From: Comamonadaceae bacterium
GTDB taxonomy: Bacteria; Pseudomonadota; Gammaproteobacteria; Burkholderiales; Burkholderiaceae_C
Direction of reading: 5' to 3'
NCBI GenBank assembly: GCA_947378785.1
Contig: CANCLK010000005.1
Coordinates: 17,661 to 81,660 of the forward strand
DNA: 64,000 nucleotides
The notes beneath the pieces were generated by a model. It had not been told where the DNA came from, searched no databases, and saw nothing but the letters and a program-made list of their open reading frames with translations. Of the stretch, positions 1 through 9,067 are shown piece by piece. Made by a program: the position numbers and the translations under genes. Positions within the stretch are counted from its first letter, which is position 1; every line of letters starts with the position of its first letter.

Positions 1-70
1 TTTGGTCGGCGACCTTGTCAGGGTGGCCCTCGGAGACGGATTCGGATGTGAAAAGATAATCGTTCGCCAT
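1..70 (-). CDS. metK: S-adenosylmethionine synthetase, N-terminal fragment
   Basis: Only the first 23 codons are inside the window; the gene continues past the left edge. The reverse strand reads MANDYLFTSESVSEGHPDKV and onward, the highly conserved start of MetK, which makes S-adenosylmethionine from methionine and ATP in the cytosol. The ATG (reverse complement of 68-70) has a GGAG ribosome binding site about 8 bases upstream. It is divergent from the lipid A acyltransferase genes, a common arrangement in Burkholderiales. I see no riboswitch in the 139-base divergent gap. Confidence 0.93.
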   Translation of the reverse strand, partial: MANDYLFTSESVSEGHPDKVADQ

Positions 71-209
71 TGCGTACACTCCATTGGATTAGTCGGCGCG
101 TTGCCAGCTAGAGTGCCTCGGCGAACGCTTTAGCAGAGATGTTTAACGTCGCCCTGCAAGTTGTTCTGTAACTCGGCGACCAACCAATTATAAAGATAAA
201 GCGGCCCTG

Positions 210-1100
210 ATGTTTTTGTTGTTTCGTTTTTTCTCCCATTGGCCTTTGCGTGTCTTGCATGCGTTGGGCGCTGCCATGGGCTGGTCTGTGTGGTTACTGA
301 GCCCACGTTACCGGGCGACTTTCAGAGCCAACGTGGCGCAGGCTGGCCTGCCTTTTGAGGCGGCCAGACCGGCCATCGCCGAAGCGGGTCGATTTGTCGC
401 AGAGCTGCCCAAACTCTGGATGCGGCCGCACGATCAATCTTGCTTGGCGCTGGTACACGTACAAGGCCAAGCCTATGCAGAAGCTGCTTTTGCGGCAGGT
501 CAGGGTGTGATTTTTTTCGCCCCCCACGCGGGTAGTTTTGAGTTGGCGCCGCAGGCTTTGGCGGAACTCTATGGTCCGGTGACGGCGATGTACCGGCCCG
601 CGCGGCAAGCGTGGTTGGCGCGTCTGATGCAGTCCAGCCGCTTGCGCCCCGGGCTGGTGGCCGTACCTGCTAACTTGAGTGGTATTCGGCAAATGCACCG
701 AACCCTCAAAGCCAATGGCGCGGTGGCCCTGTTGACCGACCAAGTGCCGCCGGAGGGGCTGGGTTTGTGGGCTTCATTTTTTGGCAAACCGGCTTACACC
801 ATGACCTTGGCCGCAAGGCTGGCCCTGCAGAGTGGCGCGGTCATGTTGCCAGTGCGCACCTTGCGCTTGCCGCGCGGGCAAGGCTATTCGCTGGAGATTT
901 TGCCGCCTGTCGCCGGTTTGAACACCACACCGCCACCTGACTTGTTGCAGGCGGTGAGCCTCGTCAACCAAGCCATCGAGACGCTGGTGTTGAGCCAGCC
1001 GGGTCAGTATTTGTGGGGCTATGCACGCTACAAAACGCCGCGCCGCGAAACTGCCGCGCCTGCCGAGGACAATGGGCAGCCAGAAAAGAATAAAAAGTGA
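210..1100 (+). CDS. lpxL: Lipid A acyltransferase, LpxL/HtrB family (first of two)
   Basis: A 296-residue lysophospholipid acyltransferase-type protein that would add a secondary acyl chain to lipid A (Kdo2-lipid IVA) from acyl-ACP at the inner membrane. The N-terminus is hydrophobic (about residues 1-30), and the catalytic HX4D/E motif appears as HAGSFE near residue 104. A later TDQVPPEGLG block matches the family pattern. The ATG at 210 follows an AT-rich TATAAA sequence at 189-194. The stop overlaps the start of the next gene, so the two form an operon divergent from metK. Which acyl chain it transfers cannot be read from sequence. Confidence 0.85.
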   Translation: MFLLFRFFSHWPLRVLHALGAAMGWSVWLLSPRYRATFRANVAQAGLPFEAARPAIAEAGRFVAELPKLWMRPHDQSCLALVHVQGQAYAEAAFAAGQGVIFFAPHAGSFELAPQALAELYGPVTAMYRPARQAWLARLMQSSRLRPGLVAVPANLSGIRQMHRTLKANGAVALLTDQVPPEGLGLWASFFGKPAYTMTLAARLALQSGAVMLPVRTLRLPRGQGYSLEILPPVAGLNTTPPPDLLQAVSLVNQAIETLVLSQPGQYLWGYARYKTPRRETAAPAEDNGQPEKNKK

Positions 1101-1996
1101 GTATGAACGTCGGATTATTTCTAAGCACCTTGGCAACCCGTGTCGGCATCGCTTTCATGCGGGTGCTCGCCCACTTTCCGTTGCCTGTACTGCGCGCGCT
1201 GGGGGCGGTGCTGGGCTGGTTGTTGTACTGGGTGGTGGTGCCGCGCCGACGGGTGGTGCAGACCAATTTGGCGCTGTGTTTTCCGGAACTCAGTGCCGCC
1301 GAGCGTGAGGCTTTGGCGCGCCAGACCTTTGTTTATTTTGCACAGACATGGTTAGACCGCAGCTGGCTCTGGCACGGCCGACCCGAGGTGCTGGCCCAGC
1401 GGCTGCATTTGCATGGTGCTTTGCATGAGTTCGACGGCCATGCCCCGACAATTGTTTTCAGCCCGCATTTTTACGGATTGGACGCCGGTGCCACCGCCAT
1501 CAACATGAACATTGACCGGGATTTCACGTCGATCTATTCTGAGCAGAGCAACCCGCTGCTGGACCAGTGGATCAAGGCCGGGCGTCTGCGTTTTGGCCGG
1601 GTCAGGTTGTTTTTGCGGAGCGAGGGGGCCAAGGCCAATGTCAGCGCCTTGCGTTCAGGCGAGGTCCTGTATCTGTTGCCCGACATGGACTTCAGCTTTG
1701 AGGGCACGGTGTTCGTGCCTTTTTTTGGCGTACCGACGGCCACGGTACCGTCGATTCCGCGCTTTGCGCGACTTGGCCGCGCCAAAGTGATTTCAGTGGT
1801 GCCGCGGCTCACGCCCACAGGCTATGACGTCGAAGTGATGCCGGCTTGGGAGAACTATCCCACCGGCGATGTGGAGGCTGATACCGCCCTGGTGAATCAG
1901 CATCTGGAGCGCTTCATTAAAACCATGCCAGCGCAGTATTACTGGGTCCACAAACGCTTCAAGACACGCCCTGAAGGCTCGCCCTCGGTTTACTGA
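1097..1996 (+). CDS. Lipid A acyltransferase, LpxL/HtrB family (second of two)
   Basis: A 299-residue paralogue of the preceding gene. The N-terminus is hydrophobic and the catalytic motif is HFYGLD (HX4D), with Asp where the upstream copy has Glu. A LLPDMDFSFEG block and a C-terminal QYYWVHKRFKTRP signature fit lipid A acyltransferases. A GTG at 1097 overlaps the previous stop (GTGA); an ATG at 1103 is an alternative start with the same frame. Two such genes in tandem would supply the two secondary acylations of lipid A, but whether this copy behaves as LpxL or LpxM/LpxP is not decidable here. It is convergent with engB. Confidence 0.85.
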   Translation: MSMNVGLFLSTLATRVGIAFMRVLAHFPLPVLRALGAVLGWLLYWVVVPRRRVVQTNLALCFPELSAAEREALARQTFVYFAQTWLDRSWLWHGRPEVLAQRLHLHGALHEFDGHAPTIVFSPHFYGLDAGATAINMNIDRDFTSIYSEQSNPLLDQWIKAGRLRFGRVRLFLRSEGAKANVSALRSGEVLYLLPDMDFSFEGTVFVPFFGVPTATVPSIPRFARLGRAKVISVVPRLTPTGYDVEVMPAWENYPTGDVEADTALVNQHLERFIKTMPAQYYWVHKRFKTRPEGSPSVY

Positions 1997-2003
1997 GTTT
2001 TTG

Positions 2004-2717
2004 TTATTGCGCTGGCTTAGGCTTGGCCGTCGCACTCAGCAGGCCTTCGGGATGGGCCCAGTTCCACAAATGCAAGGCAACCTCATCGACACCTTTGCGC
2101 TTGAGGGCCGAAAAGAGTTTCACATCGCCGCCACCAGCTTGCAGTTTCACAATCGACAGCACCTTGGCGGCCTCTGTTTTGTTGAGCTTGTCTGACTTGG
2201 TCAGCAGCACCAAAAATTTCAGGCCTTCGGCTACGCGCGGTCGTACCACGTCAAGCAATACTTCGTCGAGTTCGGTCAAGCCTAGCCGCGGGTCACAGAG
2301 CAACACAATGCCTGTGAGGTTGCGGCGGGTTTGCAAATAGTTGGCCATCACTTGTTGCCAGCGGTACTTGGCCGCTTTGGGCACTGCCGCGTAGCCGTAA
2401 CCTGGCAAGTCGGCCAGCACGGCATCGGTGATGCCTTGTTTGCCCAGCGAAAACAGGTTGATGCTCTGCGTCCGACCAGGTGTTTTGGAGGCAAACGCCA
2501 ACCGGTGCTGCTGCGTCAGGGTGTTGATGCAGGTGGATTTACCGGCATTGGACCGACCCACGAAGGCGATTTCAGGAAAATCGAGCGCCGGCAGATGATG
2601 CAATTCAGGCGCGGTGGTCAAAAATTTAGCCGTGTGCATCCAACCCATGGCGATTTTTTCAGGATCGATGGGCAGACCCGCGGAGGGGGGAGAGGCAGCG
2701 GGGGAGGTCATAGGCAA
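2004..2717 (-). CDS. engB: Ribosome biogenesis GTPase EngB/YsxC (YihA)
   Basis: A small TRAFAC GTPase needed for late large-subunit ribosome assembly. The G1 P-loop GRSNAGKST lies at about residues 54-62, G3 DLPGYGYA at 103-110 and G4 TKSD at 173-176; this set and spacing are diagnostic. The assigned length of 237 residues is slightly long because about 25 low-complexity Pro/Ala/Ser residues precede the conserved part; an internal ATG (residue 24 or 27) is a possible true start. The gene is convergent with the acyltransferases and divergent from the cytochrome c4 gene. Confidence 0.93.
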   Translation of the reverse strand: MPMTSPAASPPSAGLPIDPEKIAMGWMHTAKFLTTAPELHHLPALDFPEIAFVGRSNAGKSTCINTLTQQHRLAFASKTPGRTQSINLFSLGKQGITDAVLADLPGYGYAAVPKAAKYRWQQVMANYLQTRRNLTGIVLLCDPRLGLTELDEVLLDVVRPRVAEGLKFLVLLTKSDKLNKTEAAKVLSIVKLQAGGGDVKLFSALKRKGVDEVALHLWNWAHPEGLLSATAKPKPAQ

Positions 2718-2909
2718 ATTTTGGTGAGGGGCTGTTGGGCGGTTGAACCATCCAATGACTCGGTCATATCGACTGAAATAGTCGGCTGATGTGTCGGAAA
2801 GATCAGAGATTCAGCGTTGCCCGGATCAACTGCCCGGTTCTGCGGGGCGAAGCCATTGTAAAATCAGAAGCTGTCAGTTTTGTTGTGCCCCCTAATTAAA
2901 ACGCCCGAT

Positions 2910-3545
2910 ATGAAGCTCTTCGCTACTTATGTCCTCGCCGCCCTCTTGGCCGTGCCTGTTGTTTCGTCTTTCGCTGCTGAGGGCACCGCCCCGACCCAGG
3001 TCACCAAGCCTGACCTGGTTGTAGGGGAAGCCAAGTACGCTGCCGTGTGCGCAGCCTGCCACGGCGCTGATGGCAATGCCGGCTCGCCCGCTTACCCAAA
3101 GCTGTCCCAGCAACACCCTGAATACTTGGTCAAGCAGCTCCATGAATTTAAAACGGGTGTTCGCAAGAACGCCATCATGCAAGGCTTTGCCGGGCAGCTC
3201 AGCGACGATGACATGAAAAACATCGCTTTCTGGGTGGCCTCTAAAAAGATCAAGCCCGGCTTTGCCAAAGAAAAAGACCTTGTGGTGCTCGGCGAGCGTA
3301 TTTACCGCGGTGGCGTGTCCGATCGCCAGATTGCAGCTTGCGCCGGTTGCCACAACCCGACAGGTGCGGGCAACCCCGCCCAGTACCCGCGTTTGGGCGG
3401 CCAGCATGCCGATTACACCGCAGCACAATTGACCAGTTTTCGTGACGGCGTGCGCAACAACAGCTTGCCCATGACGCAAGTGGCAGCCAAGCTCAATGAC
3501 CGTGAAATCCGTGCTTTGGCAGACTACATTGCGGGCCTGCGTTAA
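2910..3545 (+). CDS. Periplasmic dihaem cytochrome c4
   Basis: The product has 211 residues from the ATG at 2910, chosen over an in-frame start 30 bases upstream because it begins exactly at a signal peptide (MKLFATYVLAALLAVPVV, cleaved near FAA/E). Two c-type haem motifs, CAACH at about 47-51 and CAGCH at about 144-148, each sit in a repeat of about 90 residues, as in cytochrome c4, a periplasmic electron carrier between the bc1 complex and terminal oxidases. The gene lies upstream of the ResB/CcsA haem-attachment genes, which would mature it, but a terminator separates them. Confidence 0.88.
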   Translation: MKLFATYVLAALLAVPVVSSFAAEGTAPTQVTKPDLVVGEAKYAAVCAACHGADGNAGSPAYPKLSQQHPEYLVKQLHEFKTGVRKNAIMQGFAGQLSDDDMKNIAFWVASKKIKPGFAKEKDLVVLGERIYRGGVSDRQIAACAGCHNPTGAGNPAQYPRLGGQHADYTAAQLTSFRDGVRNNSLPMTQVAAKLNDREIRALADYIAGLR

Positions 3546-3610
3546 ATCGCCTAGTTTTCAGCAGGCTTCAATCTTGATGGAACCCTGAGCTGAAAATATA
3601 GTCACAAGCA

Positions 3611-3643
3611 GGCGGGTCTTTCGCAGAAAGGCCCGCCTTTTTT
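3611..3643 (+). terminator. Rho-independent terminator after cytochrome c4
   Basis: A 12-base-pair stem (3611-3622 with 3626-3637, one G-U type pair), a 3-base loop and a following run of Ts. It lies 66 bases past the c4 stop codon and should end that transcript before resB. Confidence 0.85.
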
Positions 3644-3713
3644 ATCGGCTCTTCGTTTTTCATACGATCTGTCTCTTCGTCATTGGTCTTCATCATCTCA
3701 ATTTTTCATCGGC

Positions 3714-5906
3714 ATGACAGTTTCTACCCAAGGCATTGAGCTTGAATCCGGTTCCCGCACATGGCGCAGCTTGGTCGAACTGCTGTCGTCGATGCGGTTC
3801 TCCATCTCGTTGCTGACGGTTATCTGCATTGCATCGGTCATCGGCACCGTGCTCAAGCAGCAAGAGCCGCTGAGCAATTACGTCAATCAGTTCGGTCCTT
3901 TCTGGGCGCAGGTGTTCAGCCTTGTCAGCCTCAACACGGTCTACAGTGCTTGGTGGTTTTTGCTGATCTTGGCTTTTCTGGTGATCAGCACCAGCTTGTG
4001 CATCAGTCGCAATGCGCCCAAAATTTTCGCGGAGCTGAACCAGTTCAAGGAAAACATCCGCGAACAAAGCCTGAAGGCTTTTGGGCACCGTGCTGAAAAC
4101 ACCTTGACCGAAGCACCAGAAGTGGCAGCCCGGCGTATCGGCCAGACGCTGGTGCAGGGCGGTTGGCGGGTCAAACTACAACAGCGTGACAGCGGCTGGA
4201 TGGTGGCGGCCAAAAAAGGTTCAGCCAACAAGCTTGGTTACATCGCGGCGCACAGCGCCATCGTGCTGGTCTGCATCGGCGGGCTGCTCGACGGCGACTT
4301 GATGGTGCGCGCGCAAATGTGGTTCAGCGACAAGGTGGTTTTCTCTGGCGGAGGGCTGATCGCTGACGTGCCGCAACAGCACCGCTTGAGCGTGTCTAAT
4401 CCGACCTTTCGCGGTAACCTGCTGGTGGCTGAGGGAACGCAGTCAAGTGTGGCGCTTCTGAACCAGCCCGGTGGTGTGCTGTTGCAAGAGCTGCCCTTTT
4501 CTATTGAGCTCAAAAAATTCATCGTTGAGTACTACTCCACTGGCATGCCTAAGTTGTTCGCCAGCGAGATCGTGATTCACGACAAAGAAACCGGTGAAAA
4601 AATCCCGACCCGTGTGGAAGTGAACCACCCGGCCAACCACAAGGGCGTCGAGATTTACCAGTCCAGCTTTGACGATGGCGGCTCCAGCGTCACGCTCAAG
4701 GCCATTCCGATGAATGCGGAGATCAAGCCGTTTGAGATTCAGGGCACGATTGGCGGCTCGAGCAACTTGAGCAATGGGTCTGACAAACTCACACTCGAAT
4801 ACACCGCGCTGCGCGTCATCAACGTTGAAAATTTCGGCAACGCCGGGCGCCAAGTTGGTGATTCGGGTTCCGGCGTCGATGTGCGCAAAGTGGATCTGCG
4901 CCAAGCCATCGACAGCCGTCTGGGCGCTGCCAACAAGACGCGCGGCAACAAAGAGTTGCGCAATGTCGGCCCAAGTGTCAGTTACAAGCTGCGTGACGGT
5001 GCCGGGCAGGCGCGCGAATATCAAAACTACATGCTGCCAGTGCGCATGGACGACAACCCCGACAGCATTGCGGTGTTTTTGCTGGGCGTGCGAGAAACCC
5101 CGATCGATCCTTTTCAGTACCTGCGTGTGCCTGCCGACCAAGAAGGCAGCATGAACACCTTCTTGGCCACCCGCGCGGCGCTGGCTGATGAGCGACTGCG
5201 TGACGAAGCAGTCCGGCGATATGTCCGCCAAGCGATCGCCGCTGGCCGTCCGGACTTGGCCGCCCAACTGACGGCTTCAGCCTCGCGTGCGTTGGGCCTC
5301 TTTGCTGGTGTCGAAAGTGTTGCCCCACGGGTTGGGCCAAGGGCTGATGCCCCGCCTCAAACCGACAAGCCGGTGGCGGGCCTCCAAGCGATCTCGGATT
5401 TCATGGAAATCAACGTGCCTGAAGCCGAGCGCAGCCGGGCTGGCGAGGTGCTGGTGCGCATTCTCAACGGTGTGCTGTTTGAGCTGGTGTCCATGTCGCG
5501 CGAACAGGCCGGGCTGAAACCGATGTCGCGCGACGACAAAACGCAAAATTTCATGACCCAAGCGGTGTTGAGCTTGAGCGATGCACACCACTACCCGGCG
5601 CCCATGACGTTTGCGCTAAAGGACTTTACGCAGGTGCAAGCCAGCGTTTTTCAGGTGGCCCGCGCGCCTGGTAAAAAAATTGTTTATCTGGGTTGCGCTT
5701 TTCTGATCGTGGGCATTTTTGCCATGCTCTATGTGCGCGAGCGGCGGGTCTGGGTCTGGTTGTCGCCTCGTCGTGGCACGCTTGAGGCTGGCCAGACAGA
5801 CAGCGCCAGTCATGCGACCATGGCGCTGTCGGCCAACCGCAAGACGATGGATGGCGACCAGGAATTTGAAATGTTGAAAACCCGACTCTTACAGGTGTCC
5901 CCATGA
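3714..5906 (+). CDS. resB: Cytochrome c biogenesis protein ResB (Ccs1)
   Basis: A 730-residue membrane protein of the ResB family. With CcsA it forms the System II complex that carries haem across the membrane and attaches it to apocytochromes c. Hydrophobic segments lie at about residues 29-47, 79-98, 174-194 and 655-674, with a large periplasmic domain between the third and fourth, as in the family. The length is normal for betaproteobacterial ResB, which carry a long insert. The stop overlaps the next start by four bases (ATGA), giving a resB-ccsA operon. Likely clients in this window are cytochrome c4 and cytochrome c1. Confidence 0.9.
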   Translation: MTVSTQGIELESGSRTWRSLVELLSSMRFSISLLTVICIASVIGTVLKQQEPLSNYVNQFGPFWAQVFSLVSLNTVYSAWWFLLILAFLVISTSLCISRNAPKIFAELNQFKENIREQSLKAFGHRAENTLTEAPEVAARRIGQTLVQGGWRVKLQQRDSGWMVAAKKGSANKLGYIAAHSAIVLVCIGGLLDGDLMVRAQMWFSDKVVFSGGGLIADVPQQHRLSVSNPTFRGNLLVAEGTQSSVALLNQPGGVLLQELPFSIELKKFIVEYYSTGMPKLFASEIVIHDKETGEKIPTRVEVNHPANHKGVEIYQSSFDDGGSSVTLKAIPMNAEIKPFEIQGTIGGSSNLSNGSDKLTLEYTALRVINVENFGNAGRQVGDSGSGVDVRKVDLRQAIDSRLGAANKTRGNKELRNVGPSVSYKLRDGAGQAREYQNYMLPVRMDDNPDSIAVFLLGVRETPIDPFQYLRVPADQEGSMNTFLATRAALADERLRDEAVRRYVRQAIAAGRPDLAAQLTASASRALGLFAGVESVAPRVGPRADAPPQTDKPVAGLQAISDFMEINVPEAERSRAGEVLVRILNGVLFELVSMSREQAGLKPMSRDDKTQNFMTQAVLSLSDAHHYPAPMTFALKDFTQVQASVFQVARAPGKKIVYLGCAFLIVGIFAMLYVRERRVWVWLSPRRGTLEAGQTDSASHATMALSANRKTMDGDQEFEMLKTRLLQVSP

Positions 5907-7261
5907 AAACCACCACGCTCAAGCGCAGCGGCGCCGACGACGGCTTCATCTTGAATGAAGGTTACTTCGCGCGTCGCAATTTGCTCGACTGGCTGTTTGC
6001 CGCACTCGTGATGTGTGGCGGGCTCTACGTCTTTTTCCGCTACCAAGCGCAGATGGATGTGTACGAAAAAGGGATCTTGCTGGGGGTTATTCCCGCGGCC
6101 ATCGCCATGGGCTGGTTCTGGCGTCCGCTGCGTGCCTTGATGCTGGTGGTGACGGTCGGCTCGCTGCTGGGCATCGTGTCGTATCAGGGTGATCTGGCGC
6201 GTGCAGAGCAGGTTTTTTGGCTGAAGTATTTCCTCTCCAGCCAATCCGCCATTTTGTGGATGAGCGTGCTGTTTTTCATGGGCACTATTTTTTATTGGCT
6301 TGGCATGGTGACCAGCCGCGGTGAAGGCGGCAACAGCGCAGCTTTCGAGTCGATGGGCTCGAAAATTGTTTGGGTCGCGATTGGCATGGCCTTGATTGGC
6401 ACGATGGTGCGCTGGTACGAGGGCTACCTGATCGGGCCAGACATTGGTCACATTCCGGTCAGTAATTTGTATGAAGTGTTCGTCTTGTTTTCTTGGATGA
6501 CGGCCGCCTTTTACTTGTACTTTGAAGCCCAATACAAGACCCGCGCCTTGGGTGCTTTTGTCATGCTGGTGGTGAGCGCCGCAGTGGGTTTTCTGCTCTG
6601 GTACACCGTTGTTCGCGAAGCCCACGAAATCCAGCCGCTGGTGCCCGCGCTGAAAAGCTGGTGGATGAAGCTGCACGTGCCGGCCAACTTCATTGGCTAC
6701 GGCATGTTTTCTCTGGCGGCGATGGTCTCGCTGGCTTACTTGATCAAGCAGCAGGCGTCTGAGACGCGCTGGTACAAGTTGACGCCGCTGTGGTTGTTGG
6801 GCGTGGTGATCTGCTTTGTGCCGATTGTTTTTCGCAAGGCACCGGCGGAAGTCGGTGGCAGCAACTACTGGCTTGGTTATCTGATTGTCTCGGGCCTGAT
6901 CGCCGGTGGTATTTTGCTGGGCCGTCAACGCATTGCCGAGCGGCTGCCGAGCTTTGAAGTGCTGGACGATGTGATGTACAAAGCCATCGCTGTTGGTTTT
7001 GCTTTCTTCACCATCGCCACCGTTCTGGGTGCACTGTGGGCGGCCGAAGCTTGGGGTGGCTATTGGAGCTGGGACCCGAAAGAGACTTGGGCCCTGATCG
7101 TCTGGCTCAACTACGCAGCTTGGCTGCACATGCGCCTCATGAAGGGCTTGCGCGGCACCGTGGCGGCTTGGTGGGCGTTGGTTGGTTTAGCGGTGACCAC
7201 CTTCGCTTTTCTGGGCGTCAATATGTTTCTGTCGGGCCTGCACAGCTACGGCGAACTGTGA
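5903..7261 (+). CDS. ccsA: Cytochrome c biogenesis protein CcsA/ResC
   Basis: A polytopic membrane protein of 452 residues that acts as the haem-handling partner of ResB. The tryptophan-rich WWD signature is clear (WGGYWSWDPKETW at about residues 384-396), followed by conserved histidine-containing helices. It overlaps resB by four bases. The first 130 residues contain extra helices relative to short CcsA proteins, which is usual for betaproteobacteria. Together with ResB it is the System II synthetase. Confidence 0.92.
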   Translation: MKTTTLKRSGADDGFILNEGYFARRNLLDWLFAALVMCGGLYVFFRYQAQMDVYEKGILLGVIPAAIAMGWFWRPLRALMLVVTVGSLLGIVSYQGDLARAEQVFWLKYFLSSQSAILWMSVLFFMGTIFYWLGMVTSRGEGGNSAAFESMGSKIVWVAIGMALIGTMVRWYEGYLIGPDIGHIPVSNLYEVFVLFSWMTAAFYLYFEAQYKTRALGAFVMLVVSAAVGFLLWYTVVREAHEIQPLVPALKSWWMKLHVPANFIGYGMFSLAAMVSLAYLIKQQASETRWYKLTPLWLLGVVICFVPIVFRKAPAEVGGSNYWLGYLIVSGLIAGGILLGRQRIAERLPSFEVLDDVMYKAIAVGFAFFTIATVLGALWAAEAWGGYWSWDPKETWALIVWLNYAAWLHMRLMKGLRGTVAAWWALVGLAVTTFAFLGVNMFLSGLHSYGEL

Positions 7262-7320
7262 TGTCGGCCGGCGGGCCGGTGCTTTTTGATTATTGACACG
7301 CTCTTTTTAAAGGAACCATC

Positions 7321-8319
7321 ATGTTGATCAAGACCGACCACAACGGATTCACTCATCCTGTGTCCAGCGAGATCACGCCCGAGCGTGTGTACCGCGAGCG
7401 ACGCGCGCTCATCAAACTGATGGCGGGCGGTGTGGCGGGTGCGGCACTGGCGGGCTGGGCTGGCCGTGAAGCGATGGCGCAGGCGATTGTCCGACCGGGT
7501 CAGCATGCGGTGCTGCTGGGCGGCATATCGACCGTGGCTGGTGCAGTGAGCATGGACAAAGTCACCGAGTACAAAGACGCCAGCACGTACAACAATTTTT
7601 ACGAATTCGGTACGGACAAGGCCGACCCCGCACGCAACGCCGGCACGCTCGTCACCCGTCCCTGGACGGTGAGCATTGAGGGACTGATCAAGCAGCCGAA
7701 AACCTACGGCATTGAAGAGTTGCTCAAGCTCAGCGCACAAGAAGAGCGGATTTACCGGATGCGCTGTGTCGAGGGTTGGTCGATGGTGATCCCGTGGGTC
7801 GGTTATTCGCTGGCCGAGCTGATTAAAAAAGTCGAACCATTGGGCAGCGCCAAGTATGTTGAGTTTGTCACGCTGGCAGACCCCAAGACCATGCCTTTCG
7901 TTGGTTCGCGCGTGCTCGATTGGCCTTATGTCGAAGCTCTGCGGATGGACGAGGCCATGAACCCGCTGACCTTGCTGACCTTCGGCATGTACGGTGAGGT
8001 GTTGCCGAATCAAAACGGTGCACCGGTGCGCTTGGTTGTGCCATGGAAATACGGCTTCAAGAGTGGCAAGAGCATCGTCAAGATTCGCTTCACTGACAAG
8101 GAGCCGCGCACCGCCTGGAACAAGGCTGCCGCGCAAGAGTACGGTTTTTATTCAAACGTCAACCCGAACGTCAGCCACCCGCGCTGGAGTCAGGCCACCG
8201 AACGGCGCATTGGCGAAGACGGTTTGTTTTCCAAGAAGCGCAAGACGCTGATGTTCAATGGCTACGAGGCACAAGTGGCGCAGCTTTACGCCGGCATGGA
8301 CTTGAAAAAGCTTTTTTAA
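7321..8319 (+). CDS. msrP: Periplasmic methionine sulfoxide reductase, Mo-cofactor subunit MsrP
   Basis: A 332-residue molybdopterin enzyme (formerly YedY) that repairs oxidised methionine in periplasmic proteins. The N-terminus has a twin-arginine signal ([13 protein letters not shown], arginines at 27-28) with cleavage near AMAQA at about 51-55, so it should leave the cell folded through TatABC, which is also encoded in this window. The Mo-coordinating cysteine is Cys149 in RMRCVEGW. The gene precedes msrQ, its haem membrane partner. AAGGAACC lies just upstream of the ATG. Confidence 0.93.
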   Translation: MLIKTDHNGFTHPVSSEITPERVYRERRALIKLMAGGVAGAALAGWAGREAMAQAIVRPGQHAVLLGGISTVAGAVSMDKVTEYKDASTYNNFYEFGTDKADPARNAGTLVTRPWTVSIEGLIKQPKTYGIEELLKLSAQEERIYRMRCVEGWSMVIPWVGYSLAELIKKVEPLGSAKYVEFVTLADPKTMPFVGSRVLDWPYVEALRMDEAMNPLTLLTFGMYGEVLPNQNGAPVRLVVPWKYGFKSGKSIVKIRFTDKEPRTAWNKAAAQEYGFYSNVNPNVSHPRWSQATERRIGEDGLFSKKRKTLMFNGYEAQVAQLYAGMDLKKLF

Positions 8320-8364
8320 CGTCAAGCATGTGTCTGTGCCTGAAGCGGACTTCCACAAGATGAG

Positions 8365-8425
8365 TCGTTGCGAGCGGAGCGCGGCAACCCATGACCGCTG
8401 GATCGCCGCGCTCCGCTCGCGATGA
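8365..8425. repeat. REP-like imperfect palindrome between msrP and msrQ
   Basis: Two 27-base arms (8365-8391 and 8399-8425) pair with only four differences, around a 7-base centre. The arm core GCGAGCGGAGCGCGGC is typical of short dispersed intergenic palindromes found in many proteobacterial genomes. It fills most of the msrP-msrQ gap and reaches into the earliest possible start codons of msrQ. Only one copy is visible in this window. Confidence 0.75.
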
Positions 8426-8439
8426 CAATGGGTGATGTC

Positions 8440-9048
8440 ATGAATAAGTTACTGCTGAAACCCTCAGCCAAACCGACCGTTTTCACGCTGTGTTTGCTGC
8501 CATTTTTTTGGCTGCTGTATCGCGCTTTGGCTGACCAGCTCGGCGCCAATCCGCAGGAGGCGCTGATACGTTCTACTGGCGATTGGGCTTTGCGATTTTT
8601 GTGTATTGGGCTGGCGGTCACGCCGCTGCGGCTGCTGAGCAAGACGCCAAGCTTGGCGCGATTTAGACGCATGCTCGGTCTGTTCATGTACTTTTATGCG
8701 CTGGTTCACTTTCTGAGTTACAGCTGGTTTGACATGGGTTTTGATGTTGGCGACATCGTCAGCGACATCATCAAGCGACCGTTTATTTGGGTCGGCGCCC
8801 TGTCGCTGTTGTTGCTGTCGCCCTTGGCTGCGACATCGTTCAATGCGGCTATCAAGCGGCTGGGTGCGAAACGCTGGCAGCAATTGCACCGGCTGGTTTA
8901 CGGCGTGGCCGGCTTGGCCGTGTTGCATTTTTTTTGGATGCGCGCCGGCAAAAATGACTTTGCCGAGGTGGCTGTCTATGCCGGGATTCTGGCCGTGCTG
9001 CTGGGGTGGCGACTGCGTCAGTATTTACGCAGCCGCGCAAAGTCTTAG
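8440..9048 (+). CDS. msrQ: Haem membrane subunit of methionine sulfoxide reductase, MsrQ
   Basis: About 202 residues, predicted six-helix b-type haem protein (formerly YedZ) of the ferric-reductase-like family; it passes electrons from the quinone pool to MsrP. The start MNKLLLKPSAKPTVF at 8440 is preferred because it matches the usual MsrQ N-terminus. Two upstream in-frame ATGs (8422 and 8428) lie in or next to the REP-like palindrome. The motif GANPQEALIRSTGDW and the histidines in LHRLVYGVAG and VLHFFW are family features. It is convergent with lysA. Confidence 0.9.
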   Translation: MNKLLLKPSAKPTVFTLCLLPFFWLLYRALADQLGANPQEALIRSTGDWALRFLCIGLAVTPLRLLSKTPSLARFRRMLGLFMYFYALVHFLSYSWFDMGFDVGDIVSDIIKRPFIWVGALSLLLLSPLAATSFNAAIKRLGAKRWQQLHRLVYGVAGLAVLHFFWMRAGKNDFAEVAVYAGILAVLLGWRLRQYLRSRAKS

Positions 9049-9067
9049 AGCTTTGTCTTAAAGCGTC

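Noticed and set aside
71..209. Possible SAM or SAH riboswitch in front of metK
   Set aside because: The metK leader is short and I could not fold a recognisable riboswitch core; no claim is made.
3555..3595. Inverted repeat TTTTCAGC/GCTGAAAA after cytochrome c4
   Set aside because: Eight-base arms with a loop of over 20 bases; the real terminator is the stronger hairpin at 3611-3643.
5810..7129. A 439-residue open frame antisense to ccsA
   Set aside because: It mirrors a clear membrane protein gene; the very His/Gln-rich translation is the expected shadow of hydrophobic codons.
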